Positions 34,273 through 46,738 of a DNA stretch of 57,374 nt are shown here, piece after piece. The notes below the pieces were generated by a model. It did no database searches. It saw only the letters and a list, made by a program, of their open reading frames with translations, and was not told the DNA's origin. Each line of letters opens with the position of its first letter. Position 1 is the stretch's first letter. This DNA comes from Streptomyces durocortorensis (GTDB lineage: Bacteria > Actinomycetota > Actinomycetes > Streptomycetales > Streptomycetaceae), in the NCBI RefSeq assembly GCF_016901035.1, contig NZ_JAFEUF010000010.1, positions 1 to 57,374 of the forward strand, read 5' to 3'. The position numbers and the translations under genes were made by a program.

Positions 34273-34734
34273 ATGAACGAGACCTTGGTGACCCTGGTGG
34301 GTAACGCGGCGACCGCGGTGGACTTCCGGGAGACGGCCACCGGAGGAATGGCGCGATTCCGTTTCGCCGTCACTCCGCGCCGCTGGGACCGCGAGAAACA
34401 GCTCTGGGCCGACGGCCGTACCAGCTTCTACACCGTCTGGTCCTGGCGCACGCTCGCCGCGAATCTGGCCGGTTCCGTTTCGGTCGGAGAACCCCTGGTC
34501 GTGCACGGCAGGTTGAAGGTCCGTGAGGAGGAACAGGCCGGTCAGCGAAGGGCGTTCGTCGACGTCGAGGCCGTCGCCGTCGGTCACGATCTGAGCCGGG
34601 GAACAGCCGCCTTCCGCCGGGCGGTCAGAACGGAACCGGTTCTGACGGAGCGTCCGGAGCGGAACACGGACGGCGACGCGGACCTCTCCAGGAGGGACCG
34701 GGAAGGAGCCGCCGAAATGGCGGCGGTGTCCTGA
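34273..34734 (+). CDS. Single-stranded DNA-binding protein, SsbB-like
   Basis: 153-residue OB-fold protein. It begins MNETLVTLVGNAATAVDFRE, has the SSB core RFRFAVTPRRWDREKQLW and FYTVWSWRTLAANLAGSVSV, then GEPLVVHGRLKVREEE. The tail is polar and ends EMAAVS, lacking the acidic DDDIPF tip of the replicative SSB, as in Streptomyces SsbB, which acts in chromosome segregation during sporulation. It lies 102 bases after the dynamin pair, on the same strand. Confidence 0.85.
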   Translation: MNETLVTLVGNAATAVDFRETATGGMARFRFAVTPRRWDREKQLWADGRTSFYTVWSWRTLAANLAGSVSVGEPLVVHGRLKVREEEQAGQRRAFVDVEAVAVGHDLSRGTAAFRRAVRTEPVLTERPERNTDGDADLSRRDREGAAEMAAVS

Positions 34735-34924
34735 AAGGGCTGTTCGCGGCCGTCGCCCCGGCGATAACGATTCCGATTCGGAATGGTTGGCGAAGGGCGG
34801 TACGGGGGACTCACCTCCGCCCGTTCTTTAGGATTCCCAGTGCTCACGGGTCACTTGGGTCTGTTGGCGAGGCATTCCCCCACACGCGCACCATGCGCGA
34901 GGGCCTCGCCCGGAGGGGAATTCT

Positions 34925-36418
34925 GTGTTTTCTGCGTCTTCAGCGTCCGCTGCGTCGTCCGGCACCACAGGGGCGCCCCCCGGCCGCGGGATCCTCCGCC
35001 CGGTCGCCGCGCTGCTGGTCACCGGTCTCGTCGCGGCGGCCGCGCTCGTCGGCGCCGGACCGGCGGCGGCCGACGACCCGGGCCGGCACCAGGGCGGCGC
35101 GGCCGCGGTGCTCGACGGACTGAAGACCTTCGACAGCGCCGTGCTCCGCGTCGCGGGGGAGGGCGGGGTGCCCGACCGGACCCAGGAACTGCCCGCCGGA
35201 CTGTTCGAGATGACCGTGGACGGCGGCGGCAAGCTCAAGACCTACTGCATCGACCTCCACAACCCCACCCAGGACCAGGCGAAGTACCTGGAGACCCCCT
35301 GGGCCGAGACCTCGCTCGGCGGCAACCGGAACGCGGGGAAGATCCGCTGGATCCTCCAGCACTCCTACCCCCAGGTCGACGACCTGGCGGCGCTCGCCGA
35401 GGCGGCCGGTACCGGCCCGCTGACCGAGCGGACCGCCGCCGCCGGAACCCAGGTCGCCATCTGGCGCTACTCGGACAACGCCGACGTCACCGCGTCGGAC
35501 AAGCAGGCGGAGAAGCTCGCCGACTGGCTGCAGCGCAGCGCGCGCCCGGAGAAGGAGCCCCGGACCTCGCTGACCCTGGAGCCGGCCGCCGTCTCCGGCC
35601 GGGCGGGCGAGCTGCTCGGACCGGTGACCGTCCGCACCGCCGCGGGCCAGGTCTCGGTGTCGCCCCCGGTGGACGCGGCGGCCAGCGGCGTCCGGGTCAC
35701 CGACAAGAAGGGCGCCCTGGTCACCGAGGCGTCCGACGGGGACCGGCTCTACTTCGCCGTGCCGAAGGACACCGCCGACGGCACCGCGTCCCTGGCGGTC
35801 CAGGCCACCACCTCGGTGCCGGTCGGCCGGGCCTTCGCCGGGACCGGCCGCACCCAGACCCAGATCCTGGCCGGCTCCAGCGAGTCCACGGTCTCCGCCC
35901 GGGCCACCGCGACCTGGGCCGAGACGGGCGCCGCCCCGGCGCTCACCGCGCGGAAGAACTGCGCGAAGGGCGGCGTGGACATCACGGCTGCCAACCGGGG
36001 CGACGAGCCGTTCACCTTCGAGCTGGCCGGCACGGAGCACACCGTCGCCGCCGGGGAGACCAGCACGGTGACCGTCCCCGTCGCCGAGGACCAGGCGTAC
36101 GACTTCACGATCACCGGGCCCGCCGGGTTCGGCCGCACCTTCACCGGGACGCTGGACTGCGCCACCAGCGGCAGCGTCCTGGAGAAGGAGAGCGAGGAGG
36201 CGGGCGGCGCGGGCAACGACGTCGGCACGCAGAGCGCTGAGCAATCCGTCCCGGCCACGACCGGCTCCGCCTCGTCGGGGCTTGAGGGCGACCTCGCCGC
36301 CACGGGCGGCTCCAGCGCCACCCCGATGCTCGCCGCCGTCGCCATCGGGCTGCTCGTCGTGGGTGGTGGCGCGGTCTTTCTGCTCCGCCGGAGGAAGCCG
36401 CACACGGACGGTGAGTGA
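34925..36418 (+). CDS. Surface protein with internal thioester domain and LAxTG sortase signal
   Basis: 497 residues from GTG 34925 (GGAGGGG six bases upstream). Signal peptide ~28-50. The thioester (TED) domain shows C108 in KTYCIDLHNP and Q176 in AAAGTQVAIWRYSD, which would form a Cys-Gln isopeptide-like thioester able to bond covalently to host or matrix amines. Ig-like/Cna-B-like beta domains follow. The C-terminus has LAATG (~457-461), a hydrophobic helix and RRRKPHTDGE, a class E sortase anchoring signal. The upstream 190 bases hold TAGGAT near 34830, a possible -10 box. Confidence 0.88.
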   Translation: MFSASSASAASSGTTGAPPGRGILRPVAALLVTGLVAAAALVGAGPAAADDPGRHQGGAAAVLDGLKTFDSAVLRVAGEGGVPDRTQELPAGLFEMTVDGGGKLKTYCIDLHNPTQDQAKYLETPWAETSLGGNRNAGKIRWILQHSYPQVDDLAALAEAAGTGPLTERTAAAGTQVAIWRYSDNADVTASDKQAEKLADWLQRSARPEKEPRTSLTLEPAAVSGRAGELLGPVTVRTAAGQVSVSPPVDAAASGVRVTDKKGALVTEASDGDRLYFAVPKDTADGTASLAVQATTSVPVGRAFAGTGRTQTQILAGSSESTVSARATATWAETGAAPALTARKNCAKGGVDITAANRGDEPFTFELAGTEHTVAAGETSTVTVPVAEDQAYDFTITGPAGFGRTFTGTLDCATSGSVLEKESEEAGGAGNDVGTQSAEQSVPATTGSASSGLEGDLAATGGSSATPMLAAVAIGLLVVGGGAVFLLRRRKPHTDGE

Positions 36419-36438
36419 TCGCCCGCGCGCATGAGGCG

Positions 36439-36478
36439 ACCGGGGTTCCGGTGCCGGTGGGTGGACGGGTTTCCGTCC
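36439..36478 (+). terminator. Two adjacent small hairpins between the surface-protein gene and ettA
   Basis: ACCGG-GGTT-CCGGT (36439-36452) and GGACGG-GTTT-CCGTCC (36463-36478) are perfect short stems. They could terminate the upstream gene or structure the ettA leader. Confidence 0.45.
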
Positions 36479-36543
36479 GGGGGCGGGTGTCAGGCAAGAT
36501 GGGTGTATCTGCCCACACCTCTATTGCTGCCGGACGGTTTCTC

Positions 36544-38208
36544 TTGGCTGAGTACATCTACACCATGCGCAAGACGCGCAAAGCGCACGGCGACAAGGTG
36601 ATTCTCGATGACGTCAATCTGAACTTCCTGCCCGGCGCGAAGATCGGTGTCGTGGGCCCCAACGGCGCCGGTAAGTCCACGGTGCTGAAGATCATGGCGG
36701 GCCTGGAGCAGCCGTCCAACGGTGACGCGTTCCTGTCGCCCGGCTTCAGCGTCGGCATCCTCATGCAGGAGCCGAAGCTGGACGAGGAGAAGACCGTCCT
36801 GGAAAACGTCCAGGACGGCGCCGCCGAGATCATGGGCAAGCTCCACCGCTTCAACGAGGTCGCCGAGCTGATGGCGACCGACTACTCCGACGCGCTGATG
36901 GAGGAGATGGGCAAGCTCCAGGAGGACCTGGACCACGCGAACGCGTGGGACCTGGACGCCCAGCTGGAGCAGGCCATGGACGCCCTGGGCTGCCCGCCCG
37001 GCGACTGGCCGGTCACCAACCTCTCCGGTGGCGAGAAGCGCCGCGTGGCGCTCTGCAAGCTCCTCATCGAGGCCCCGGACCTGCTCCTCCTCGACGAGCC
37101 CACCAACCACCTGGACGCCGAGTCGGTGAACTGGCTGGAGCAGCACCTCTCGAAGTACGCGGGTGCGGTCGTCGCCGTCACCCACGACCGGTACTTCCTG
37201 AACAACGTCGCCGAGTGGATCCTCGAACTCGACCGCGGCCGCGCGATCCCCTACGAGGGCAACTACTCCACCTACCTCGACAAGAAGGCCGCCCGCCTCA
37301 AGGTCGAGGGCCGCAAGGACGAGAAGCGCCAGAAGCGCCTCAAGGAGGAGCTGGAGTGGGTGCGGTCGAACGCCAAGGGGCGCCAGACCAAGTCCAAGGC
37401 CCGTCTCGCCCGGTACGAGGAGATGGCGGCCGAGGCCGACAAGATGCGGAAGCTGGACTTCGAGGAGATCCAGATCCCGCCGGGCCCGCGCCTCGGGTCC
37501 ATCGTCGTCGAGGTCGAGAACCTCTCGAAGGCCTTCGGCGACAAGGTCCTCATCGACGACCTGTCGTTCACGCTGCCCCGTAACGGCATCGTCGGCGTCA
37601 TCGGTCCGAACGGCGCGGGCAAGACCACGCTGTTCAAGATGATCCAGGGCCTGGAGACCCCCGACAGCGGCTCGGTCAAGATCGGCGACACGGTCAAGAT
37701 CTCCTACGTCGACCAGTCCCGCGCCAACATCGACCCGAAGAAGACCCTCTGGGCCGTCGTCTCGGACGAGCTGGACTACATCAACGTCGGCCAGGTCGAG
37801 ATGCCGTCCCGCGCCTACGTCTCCGCGTTCGGCTTCAAGGGCCCGGACCAGCAGAAGCCGGCCGGCGTCCTCTCCGGTGGTGAGCGCAACCGCCTCAACC
37901 TGGCGCTGACGCTCAAGGAGGGCGGCAACCTGCTGCTCCTCGACGAGCCCACCAACGACCTGGACGTCGAGACGCTCTCCTCGCTGGAGAACGCGCTGCT
38001 GGAGTTCCCGGGCGCCGCTGTGGTCATCTCCCACGACCGCTGGTTCCTGGACCGGGTCGCCACGCACATCCTCGCCTACGAGGGTGACTCCAAGTGGTAC
38101 TGGTTCGAGGGCAACTTCGAGTCGTACGAGAAGAACAAGATCGAGCGCCTCGGTGCGGACGCGGCCCGCCCGCACCGCGCCACGTACAAGAAGCTCACGC
38201 GAGGCTGA
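36544..38208 (+). CDS. ettA: Energy-dependent translational throttle protein EttA (ABC-F)
   Basis: 554 residues, the length of EttA. Two ABC domains: first Walker A GPNGAGKSTV (~37), signature LSGGEKRRVALCK, Walker B LLLLDEPTNHLD; second Walker A GPNGAGKTTLF (~354), signature LSGGERNRLNLAL, Walker B LLLLDEPTNDLD. The P-site tRNA-interacting linker and basic arm (KDEKRQKRLKEELEWVRSNA) separate them. No TM helices: this is a ribosome-binding factor that gates the first elongation cycle according to the ATP/ADP ratio. The family's conserved N-terminus AEYIYTMRKTRKAHGDK starts at a TTG (36544); no better start exists. Confidence 0.95.
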   Translation: MAEYIYTMRKTRKAHGDKVILDDVNLNFLPGAKIGVVGPNGAGKSTVLKIMAGLEQPSNGDAFLSPGFSVGILMQEPKLDEEKTVLENVQDGAAEIMGKLHRFNEVAELMATDYSDALMEEMGKLQEDLDHANAWDLDAQLEQAMDALGCPPGDWPVTNLSGGEKRRVALCKLLIEAPDLLLLDEPTNHLDAESVNWLEQHLSKYAGAVVAVTHDRYFLNNVAEWILELDRGRAIPYEGNYSTYLDKKAARLKVEGRKDEKRQKRLKEELEWVRSNAKGRQTKSKARLARYEEMAAEADKMRKLDFEEIQIPPGPRLGSIVVEVENLSKAFGDKVLIDDLSFTLPRNGIVGVIGPNGAGKTTLFKMIQGLETPDSGSVKIGDTVKISYVDQSRANIDPKKTLWAVVSDELDYINVGQVEMPSRAYVSAFGFKGPDQQKPAGVLSGGERNRLNLALTLKEGGNLLLLDEPTNDLDVETLSSLENALLEFPGAAVVISHDRWFLDRVATHILAYEGDSKWYWFEGNFESYEKNKIERLGADAARPHRATYKKLTRG

Positions 38209-38213
38209 TCGTC

Positions 38214-38636
38214 TTGGCTCGGCACATCTACAGCTGCCCCCTGCGCTGGTCGGACATGGACGCCTTCGGCCACGTCAACAACGTGGTCTTCCTCCGCTAC
38301 CTGGAGGAGGCGCGCATCGACTTCATGTTCCGGCTGGCGCCCGGGGACGGTTCCCCGTCGTTCTCGGGCGGGTCCGTCGTGGCCCGCCACGAGATCGACT
38401 ACGTACGGCCGCTGGTCCACCGGCACGAGCCGGTGACCGTCGAGTCGTGGGTCACGAAGATAGGCGCCGCGTCCCTGACGATCGCCTATGAGATCAAGGA
38501 CCCCGAGCAGGTCTACGTACGCGCCTCGACCGTCGTCGTGCCGTACGACCTGGCGGCGGAGCGGCCCCGGCGGATCTCCGCCGAGGAGAAGCTCTACCTC
38601 CAGCAGTACCTGGCAGAGGAGCCCGCCGCGGCATGA
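38214..38636 (+). CDS. 4HBT hot-dog acyl-CoA thioesterase
   Basis: 140-residue hot-dog thioesterase. The active-site motif is WSDMDAFGHVNNVVFLRYLE (Asp nucleophile/base region), with FMFRL and the central strands HEIDYVRPLVHRHEPVTVES. The start is TTG at 38214, five bases after the ettA stop, with GAGG nine bases upstream. It overlaps the following gene by ATGA. It is probably an actinobacterial long-chain or housekeeping thioesterase. Confidence 0.88.
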   Translation: MARHIYSCPLRWSDMDAFGHVNNVVFLRYLEEARIDFMFRLAPGDGSPSFSGGSVVARHEIDYVRPLVHRHEPVTVESWVTKIGAASLTIAYEIKDPEQVYVRASTVVVPYDLAAERPRRISAEEKLYLQQYLAEEPAAA

Positions 38637-39340
38637 CCGTGCCCGTGCAGTCGCTGCAGTTCGCCGACGCGAGGGAGGCGGCGGATCTCGCCGCCTTCCT
38701 CGGCCGGCTGCTCCACTACGACCGGGCCGCCGCGGTCCGGTTGCAGGCGGGCGGCGACGCACTGGCCGTGTTCGGCCGGCCGCCCTCCTTCGAGGTCCTG
38801 GCCATCCGCACCGCCCGCCTGGCGCGCCCCGAGACGCTCGACGTCACGGTGTCGGCCGGGGAGCTGCTGGAGTCCCTGTCCCTCGACGTCTCCGGTGCGG
38901 CCGGTGCGGGGGGTTCGCTGCCCGCGCCCGTCACCGGGCCGCCCTGGACCGGGGTCCTGCCGCCCCGGGGGCCCTGGCGGGAGCAGGCCGGACTGCCCCG
39001 GCCCGACGCCCTGCGCACCGCACTCGACCTGGCCGTCGCCGAATTCCGTACGCGGGACGAGGCGCTGCCCGAGGAGTCGCGCACCCGCGCCGAGCGCGAC
39101 CGGATCGGCCGCGAGATCTGGTCCCGGCCGGTCGGCACCACGGACCTGCCCCTGCGCGCCGTGCACGCCGCCCAGTCCCTCGGCTTCCTGCGCCCCGACC
39201 CGGACTTCCCGGTCTCGCTGCTCTCGGCCGGCGGCGCGGGCGGCTGGCTGCGGCTGCGGACGCCCTTCGGCTCGATCGCCCTGCGCCGCGATCCGGCCGG
39301 CGGCCTGGGCGGCCTCGGCCTCTCCGTCGGGCACGGCTGA
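38633..39340 (+). CDS. Conserved actinobacterial hypothetical protein
   Basis: 235-residue soluble protein of unknown function. Sequence such as LQFADAREAADLAAFLGRLL, YDRAAAVRLQAGGDALAVFG and FEVLAIRTARL near the N-terminus, and SRPVGTTDLPLRAVHAAQSL later, look like a genuine conserved domain and not a shadow. Translationally coupled to the thioesterase (ATGA), so the two products may work together. The final residues GGLGLSVGHG are echoed by a second copy after the stop codon. Confidence 0.75.
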   Translation: MTVPVQSLQFADAREAADLAAFLGRLLHYDRAAAVRLQAGGDALAVFGRPPSFEVLAIRTARLARPETLDVTVSAGELLESLSLDVSGAAGAGGSLPAPVTGPPWTGVLPPRGPWREQAGLPRPDALRTALDLAVAEFRTRDEALPEESRTRAERDRIGREIWSRPVGTTDLPLRAVHAAQSLGFLRPDPDFPVSLLSAGGAGGWLRLRTPFGSIALRRDPAGGLGGLGLSVGHG

Positions 39341-39397
39341 GCGGTCGCCGGGCGCGGTGGGCTCAGCCTCACGGTCGGGCGTGGCTGAAGGGCCGCC
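39314..39397. repeat. 48-bp in-frame duplication across a stop codon
   Basis: About 36 bases starting at 39314 recur at 39362 with roughly ten substitutions. Both copies contain TGA at the same position, so the downstream copy would read GGLSLTVGRG then stop. Confidence 0.65.
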
Positions 39398-39403
39398 CGA
39401 CCG
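39372..39403. terminator. Convergent-gene hairpin
   Basis: CGGTCGGGCG pairs perfectly with CGCCCGACCG around a 12-base loop, between convergent genes. Confidence 0.65.
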
Positions 39404-39406
39404 CCG

Positions 39407-40453
39407 CTACTTCTCCGGTGCGCCCTCAGCCGGACTGCCCTCAGCCGGACCGTCCGCCGACGCCCCGTGCGTGTCCGGCCAGACGCCGATGTGGTCCTGC
39501 TCCAGCTCCAGCAGTACCCGGTGCTCCATGCCCAGCGCCTGCGTGTAGTCGGCCGGCAACTGGAGCCGCCCCGCCCGGTCGAGCATCGCGTACTCCCGTG
39601 CCACCTGCGACTCCTGGCCCGTCGCCGCGTCCACCTCCGTCCGGCGCAGCACCTCGGAGGACGTACGGCCGTCGCGGATGGCGACCGTACGGCGCACCTC
39701 GTTCGCGACCGCCTGGTCATGGGTGACGATCACGATCGAGGTGCCCAACTCCTCGTTGGCGCGCCGGAACGCGGCGAAGACCTGTTCCCCGGTGGCCGAG
39801 TCCAGCTCCCCGGTCGGCTCGTCCGCCAGCAGCACGGACGGGTTGTTGGCCAGCGCCACCGCGATCGCCACCCGCTGCTGCTGCCCGCCGGAGAGCTGCT
39901 GGGGCCGCCGGTCGCGGCAGTCCGCGATGTCGAGCATGGCGAGCAACGACTCGGCGCGGGCCGCCCGTTCACGCTTGCTCCCCCCGCCGCGCAACTGCAT
40001 GGGCAGGGTGATGTTCTGGATCGCGGTCAGATACGGGAGCAGATTGCGGGCGGTCTGCTGCCAGACGAACCCGACCACGTCCCGCCGGTAGCGCAGCCGT
40101 TCCTTAGGGCCCATCGACAGCAGATCGCAGCCCGCGACCTTCGCCGAGCCTGCCGTCGGCACGTCCAGCCCCGCCAGGATGTTCATCAGCGTCGACTTGC
40201 CGCTGCCCGATGCCCCCACCAGGGCCATCAACTCGCCCTCGGTGACCAGCAGATCGAGGCCCTGGAGGGCCTGCACCTCCACCCCGTCCGTGGTGAAGAT
40301 CCGCACCACCCGGTCGCAGGCGATCAGCGCGTCATGCCCGTAGGAGGGGCGGTTCCGGCGGGCCGCGGCCCGCTGCTCCAGCTCGGCCAGTGTCGTCTCG
40401 GCCGCGCGGTCCGTGCCTGCCGTCCCGCCGGACGTGGAGGTGGACGAGGTCAT
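39407..40453 (-). CDS. MacB/LolD-like ABC transporter ATPase with a C-terminal AbrB-like extension
   Basis: 348 residues from ATG 40451-40453 (GCAGGAG seven bases upstream). Walker A GASGSGKSTLMNILAG (~77), signature LSGGQQQRVAIAVAL (~184), Walker B VLLADEPTGELD and the H-loop VTHDQ are canonical for MacB/LolD. After the NBD the chain continues with YAMLDRAGRLQLPADYTQ and MEHRVLLELEQDHIG, resembling a SpoVT/AbrB-type beta element, then a disordered Ala/Pro tail. It overlaps the permease gene upstream by 4 bases. Such ATPases drive mechanotransmission, not translocation through their own TM pore. Confidence 0.9.
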   Translation of the reverse strand: MTSSTSTSGGTAGTDRAAETTLAELEQRAAARRNRPSYGHDALIACDRVVRIFTTDGVEVQALQGLDLLVTEGELMALVGASGSGKSTLMNILAGLDVPTAGSAKVAGCDLLSMGPKERLRYRRDVVGFVWQQTARNLLPYLTAIQNITLPMQLRGGGSKRERAARAESLLAMLDIADCRDRRPQQLSGGQQQRVAIAVALANNPSVLLADEPTGELDSATGEQVFAAFRRANEELGTSIVIVTHDQAVANEVRRTVAIRDGRTSSEVLRRTEVDAATGQESQVAREYAMLDRAGRLQLPADYTQALGMEHRVLLELEQDHIGVWPDTHGASADGPAEGSPAEGAPEK

Positions 40454-43317
40454 CGGGAGTCTCCTGCCCTGAGTTCGGTGATCGATCCGCGGCGGCTCGC
40501 CCACCACGCCTGAACGCCCGCGACCGCGGCGGCGAGCGCCACCACCCCGGCGGCCGGCAGCGCCAGCGACCAGAGGTCCGCGCGCAGCGTGACGGGGCTG
40601 GTGTCCGATCCGGCGACGCCCGCGAGCGCGAGTGGCACCAGATCGATGCCGGGGGACAGCAGGACGATGGTCGCCCAGCCGGTGAGCAGGCCGCCGCCCG
40701 CCGCCAGCAGCGCCTGCGGGGTTGCCTCGAAGGCCAGCAGCCGCCTGCCCTGCCCGGTGGTGAGCCCCATCGTCCGCAGCCGCGCCAGCAGCGTCTTGCG
40801 CTCCGGCGCGGTCTGGAGCAGCGACAGCAGGACGGCCAGCAGCGCGTACCCGGCCCCCGCCGCGACGGCCGCGAGGTAGATCCGCTCGGCCCCCGCCTGC
40901 ATCGGGGTGTTCACATACCGCGCGCGCTCCTCGGATCGCAGTTGTACGACGAACTCCTCGCCGCTCCTGTCGGCCGCCGCGCGCAGCTTGCCCGGGTCGG
41001 GGGCGCCGGTGAGCAGCAGCGTGGTGGGCGCCCGCTCCTCCAAGGAAGCGGAGTTGACGATCAGGAAGTTCGTGGAGGCGAGCGACGCCACCCGCTCGAC
41101 GGTGCCCACCACCTGGACCTTGAAGTCCCCGGAGAGGGTGTCGACCGCGTGCTGCTCCTTGCCCAGCCGGGCCGCCACCGCCGGGGATGCGATGACCGGA
41201 AGTACGCGTTCAGGGCCGGACTTCGCGCCCTTCGGCAGCGGTGCCGAGGGGCCGGTGGCCTTCAGCAGGCCGCTCGGGAAGTCCGGCAGCCCGGTCGTAC
41301 GGGCCAGCCGGGTGTACGAGGCCGGGTCGACGCCCACCATGGTCGTGGCCCTCGCCCCGGCCGCGTCGCCGCCACCGGTGTCCGCGCCCGTATCCGTACC
41401 GCTGTCGTTCGGACCACTGCCCGCACCGCCGTCACCGGCCGCCGTCTCCGGCATGGTCACGCCGAACTCGATCCGCAGCGGGGCCGCGTTCCGCACCCCG
41501 TCCAGGCCGCTCACCGTGCGGACCAGCTCGCCGGGCAGCGTCGCCCGCTCGCTCCTGCCGCTGACCCGGGCGTCCGCGCCGACAGCAGTCAGCGCCGCGT
41601 CGTCCCGCGCGTCCCCGATGCCGGCGATCACCGAACCGCCGAACGCCGCCGTGGCCAGCGCCAGCAGCAGGGCGAGCAGCGGCAGCGCCCCGCCCGCCGC
41701 GGAACGCCCGGCGCGGGCCAGCGAGAGGAAGCCGATCGCCCCGCGCAGCCGGGCCACGGGGCGCGCGGCGAGCCGTAGCGGCAGCGGATAGAGCCGTACG
41801 AGCACCAGCGCCGCGATCAGCGCGACCAGCACGGGTGCGCCGCTGACCAGCAGGTCGGTGCCGCCTCCGGACGACGTGCCGCGTCGGCGCAGCGCCGTCA
41901 CCGCGCCGACCGCCAGCACCAGCAGGGTCAGTTCGGCGACGGTCCGCCGGCGCGAGGGCCGGGCGCTCACCATGTCCTCGCGGGCGCCGTGCAGGGTGGG
42001 CCGGATGTGCTGGAGCGTCGTCCGCAGGGGCAGCGCGACGCAGACGAGAAGCCCGACACCGGTCGCCGCCAGCGCCGCCGGCCACCAGCGGCCCTCGCCC
42101 ACGAGCAGCACCGCGAGCAGCAGGCCGAGCGCGCTCGCGGGCAGCACGGTCACCGCGGTCTCCGCGAGCAGCCGGCCGCCGATACCGCGCAGCGAGCCGC
42201 CGCGCGAGCGCATCAGGGCCAGTTCGGCCTTGCGGCGGGCGGCGATCAGGGCGGCCGTCATCACCAGGACGACGGCCGCCACGGAGCCGATGCCGAGCGC
42301 GGCCACCGCGATCACGGGGCTGATCGCGTCCCGCATCCGCGCGTTGGCCTGCACGATGTGCCCGAGCCCGGTGAGGACCTCCGCCGTGTCCCCGGCGATC
42401 GCCCGCACCTTCAGCAGCCCGGGTCCGCTCTCCAGCGAGGCGATGACGGCGGTCAGCCGCGCGCCGTCGGGGCCGGTGAGCGCGGAGGGGTCGGGCGGGA
42501 ACCGCCAGAACAGCGACGGTTCGGTGGCGGTGGCCAGGAGCGCCGGACCGGCGTCCTCGGCCAGCAGGACGGTGCCGGTCCAGTAGTTCTGCGGGAAGGG
42601 GCTCGCGGGGTCCGGGATCAGGGACGGGGTGCGCACCAGCGGATCGGCGGACCAGTAGCTACCGCGCGGGTCACGGGGGGCGACGATGCCCGTGACGGTC
42701 ACCTTCAGCGGACCCCCGACCGCGGTGGGCAGCCGGAGGGTCGAGCCGACCTTCATGTTCAGCGCGGCCGCCGTCTCCTCGGTGACCGTGCCCTGCACCG
42801 CACGCGTTTCCGAGGTCACCGCGGCAGGCGTCGTCGGCCAGGCGCCCGAGACCAGCCGGGCGTGCTTCTTCAGCCCCGTCTGCGCCGTGTACGAGAGCTG
42901 CGGCGGCACCGTGTCGGGCCTCGGCAGCCAGGGCTCGGTCGCCAGGACCGGCTTCAGGGTGCGTATGCCGTACGCGACGGACGGGGTGTCCGCGCGCAGC
43001 GGCGCGGGCAGGGCCTTCAGCAGCGCCCCGCCGACCCGCGACAGCTCGGGGCTCCGCGCCTCGGCCTCCCGCTGCGTCTGCGGCAGTTCGAGACCGGGCT
43101 GCGGCCGGGAGACCTCCACGGCGCCGCGGCCCGCGTCGGCCGACCCGATGTCGTGGCGCAGCCCCTTCGTCTCGTACGCGTCCACGGCCCGCGGGAACGC
43201 CGCCGCGAGGAACGCCGTCACCAGCACCAGGACCGCGAGGGCCACCGCCGCGCCGGGCGCGGTGCGCAGCCGGGTCCGTATCCAGGGGGCGCTCGCCGCC
43301 CGGTTGCCGTGCCTCAT
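40450..43317 (-). CDS. FtsX-like ABC permease (955 aa)
   Basis: Large MacB/LolC-type permease. TM1 (AVALAVLVLVTAFLAAAFPRA) is near residue 30, followed by a ~280-residue extracytoplasmic domain, then a first FtsX block (VIAVAALGIGSVAAVVLVMTA, VTVLPASALGLLLAVLLVGE, WWPAALAATGVGLLVCVALP). Then come a second extracytoplasmic region and a C-terminal FtsX block (IYLAAVAAGAGYALLAVLLS, LLAAGGGLLTGWATIVLLSP, LALPAAGVVALAAAVAGVQA). It is coupled to the ATPase (ATGA) and lies one base after the larger permease gene, so all three form one operon. Confidence 0.9.
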   Translation of the reverse strand: MRHGNRAASAPWIRTRLRTAPGAAVALAVLVLVTAFLAAAFPRAVDAYETKGLRHDIGSADAGRGAVEVSRPQPGLELPQTQREAEARSPELSRVGGALLKALPAPLRADTPSVAYGIRTLKPVLATEPWLPRPDTVPPQLSYTAQTGLKKHARLVSGAWPTTPAAVTSETRAVQGTVTEETAAALNMKVGSTLRLPTAVGGPLKVTVTGIVAPRDPRGSYWSADPLVRTPSLIPDPASPFPQNYWTGTVLLAEDAGPALLATATEPSLFWRFPPDPSALTGPDGARLTAVIASLESGPGLLKVRAIAGDTAEVLTGLGHIVQANARMRDAISPVIAVAALGIGSVAAVVLVMTAALIAARRKAELALMRSRGGSLRGIGGRLLAETAVTVLPASALGLLLAVLLVGEGRWWPAALAATGVGLLVCVALPLRTTLQHIRPTLHGAREDMVSARPSRRRTVAELTLLVLAVGAVTALRRRGTSSGGGTDLLVSGAPVLVALIAALVLVRLYPLPLRLAARPVARLRGAIGFLSLARAGRSAAGGALPLLALLLALATAAFGGSVIAGIGDARDDAALTAVGADARVSGRSERATLPGELVRTVSGLDGVRNAAPLRIEFGVTMPETAAGDGGAGSGPNDSGTDTGADTGGGDAAGARATTMVGVDPASYTRLARTTGLPDFPSGLLKATGPSAPLPKGAKSGPERVLPVIASPAVAARLGKEQHAVDTLSGDFKVQVVGTVERVASLASTNFLIVNSASLEERAPTTLLLTGAPDPGKLRAAADRSGEEFVVQLRSEERARYVNTPMQAGAERIYLAAVAAGAGYALLAVLLSLLQTAPERKTLLARLRTMGLTTGQGRRLLAFEATPQALLAAGGGLLTGWATIVLLSPGIDLVPLALAGVAGSDTSPVTLRADLWSLALPAAGVVALAAAVAGVQAWWASRRGSITELRAGDSR

Positions 43318-43318
43318 G

Positions 43319-46738
<3,420 letters not shown>

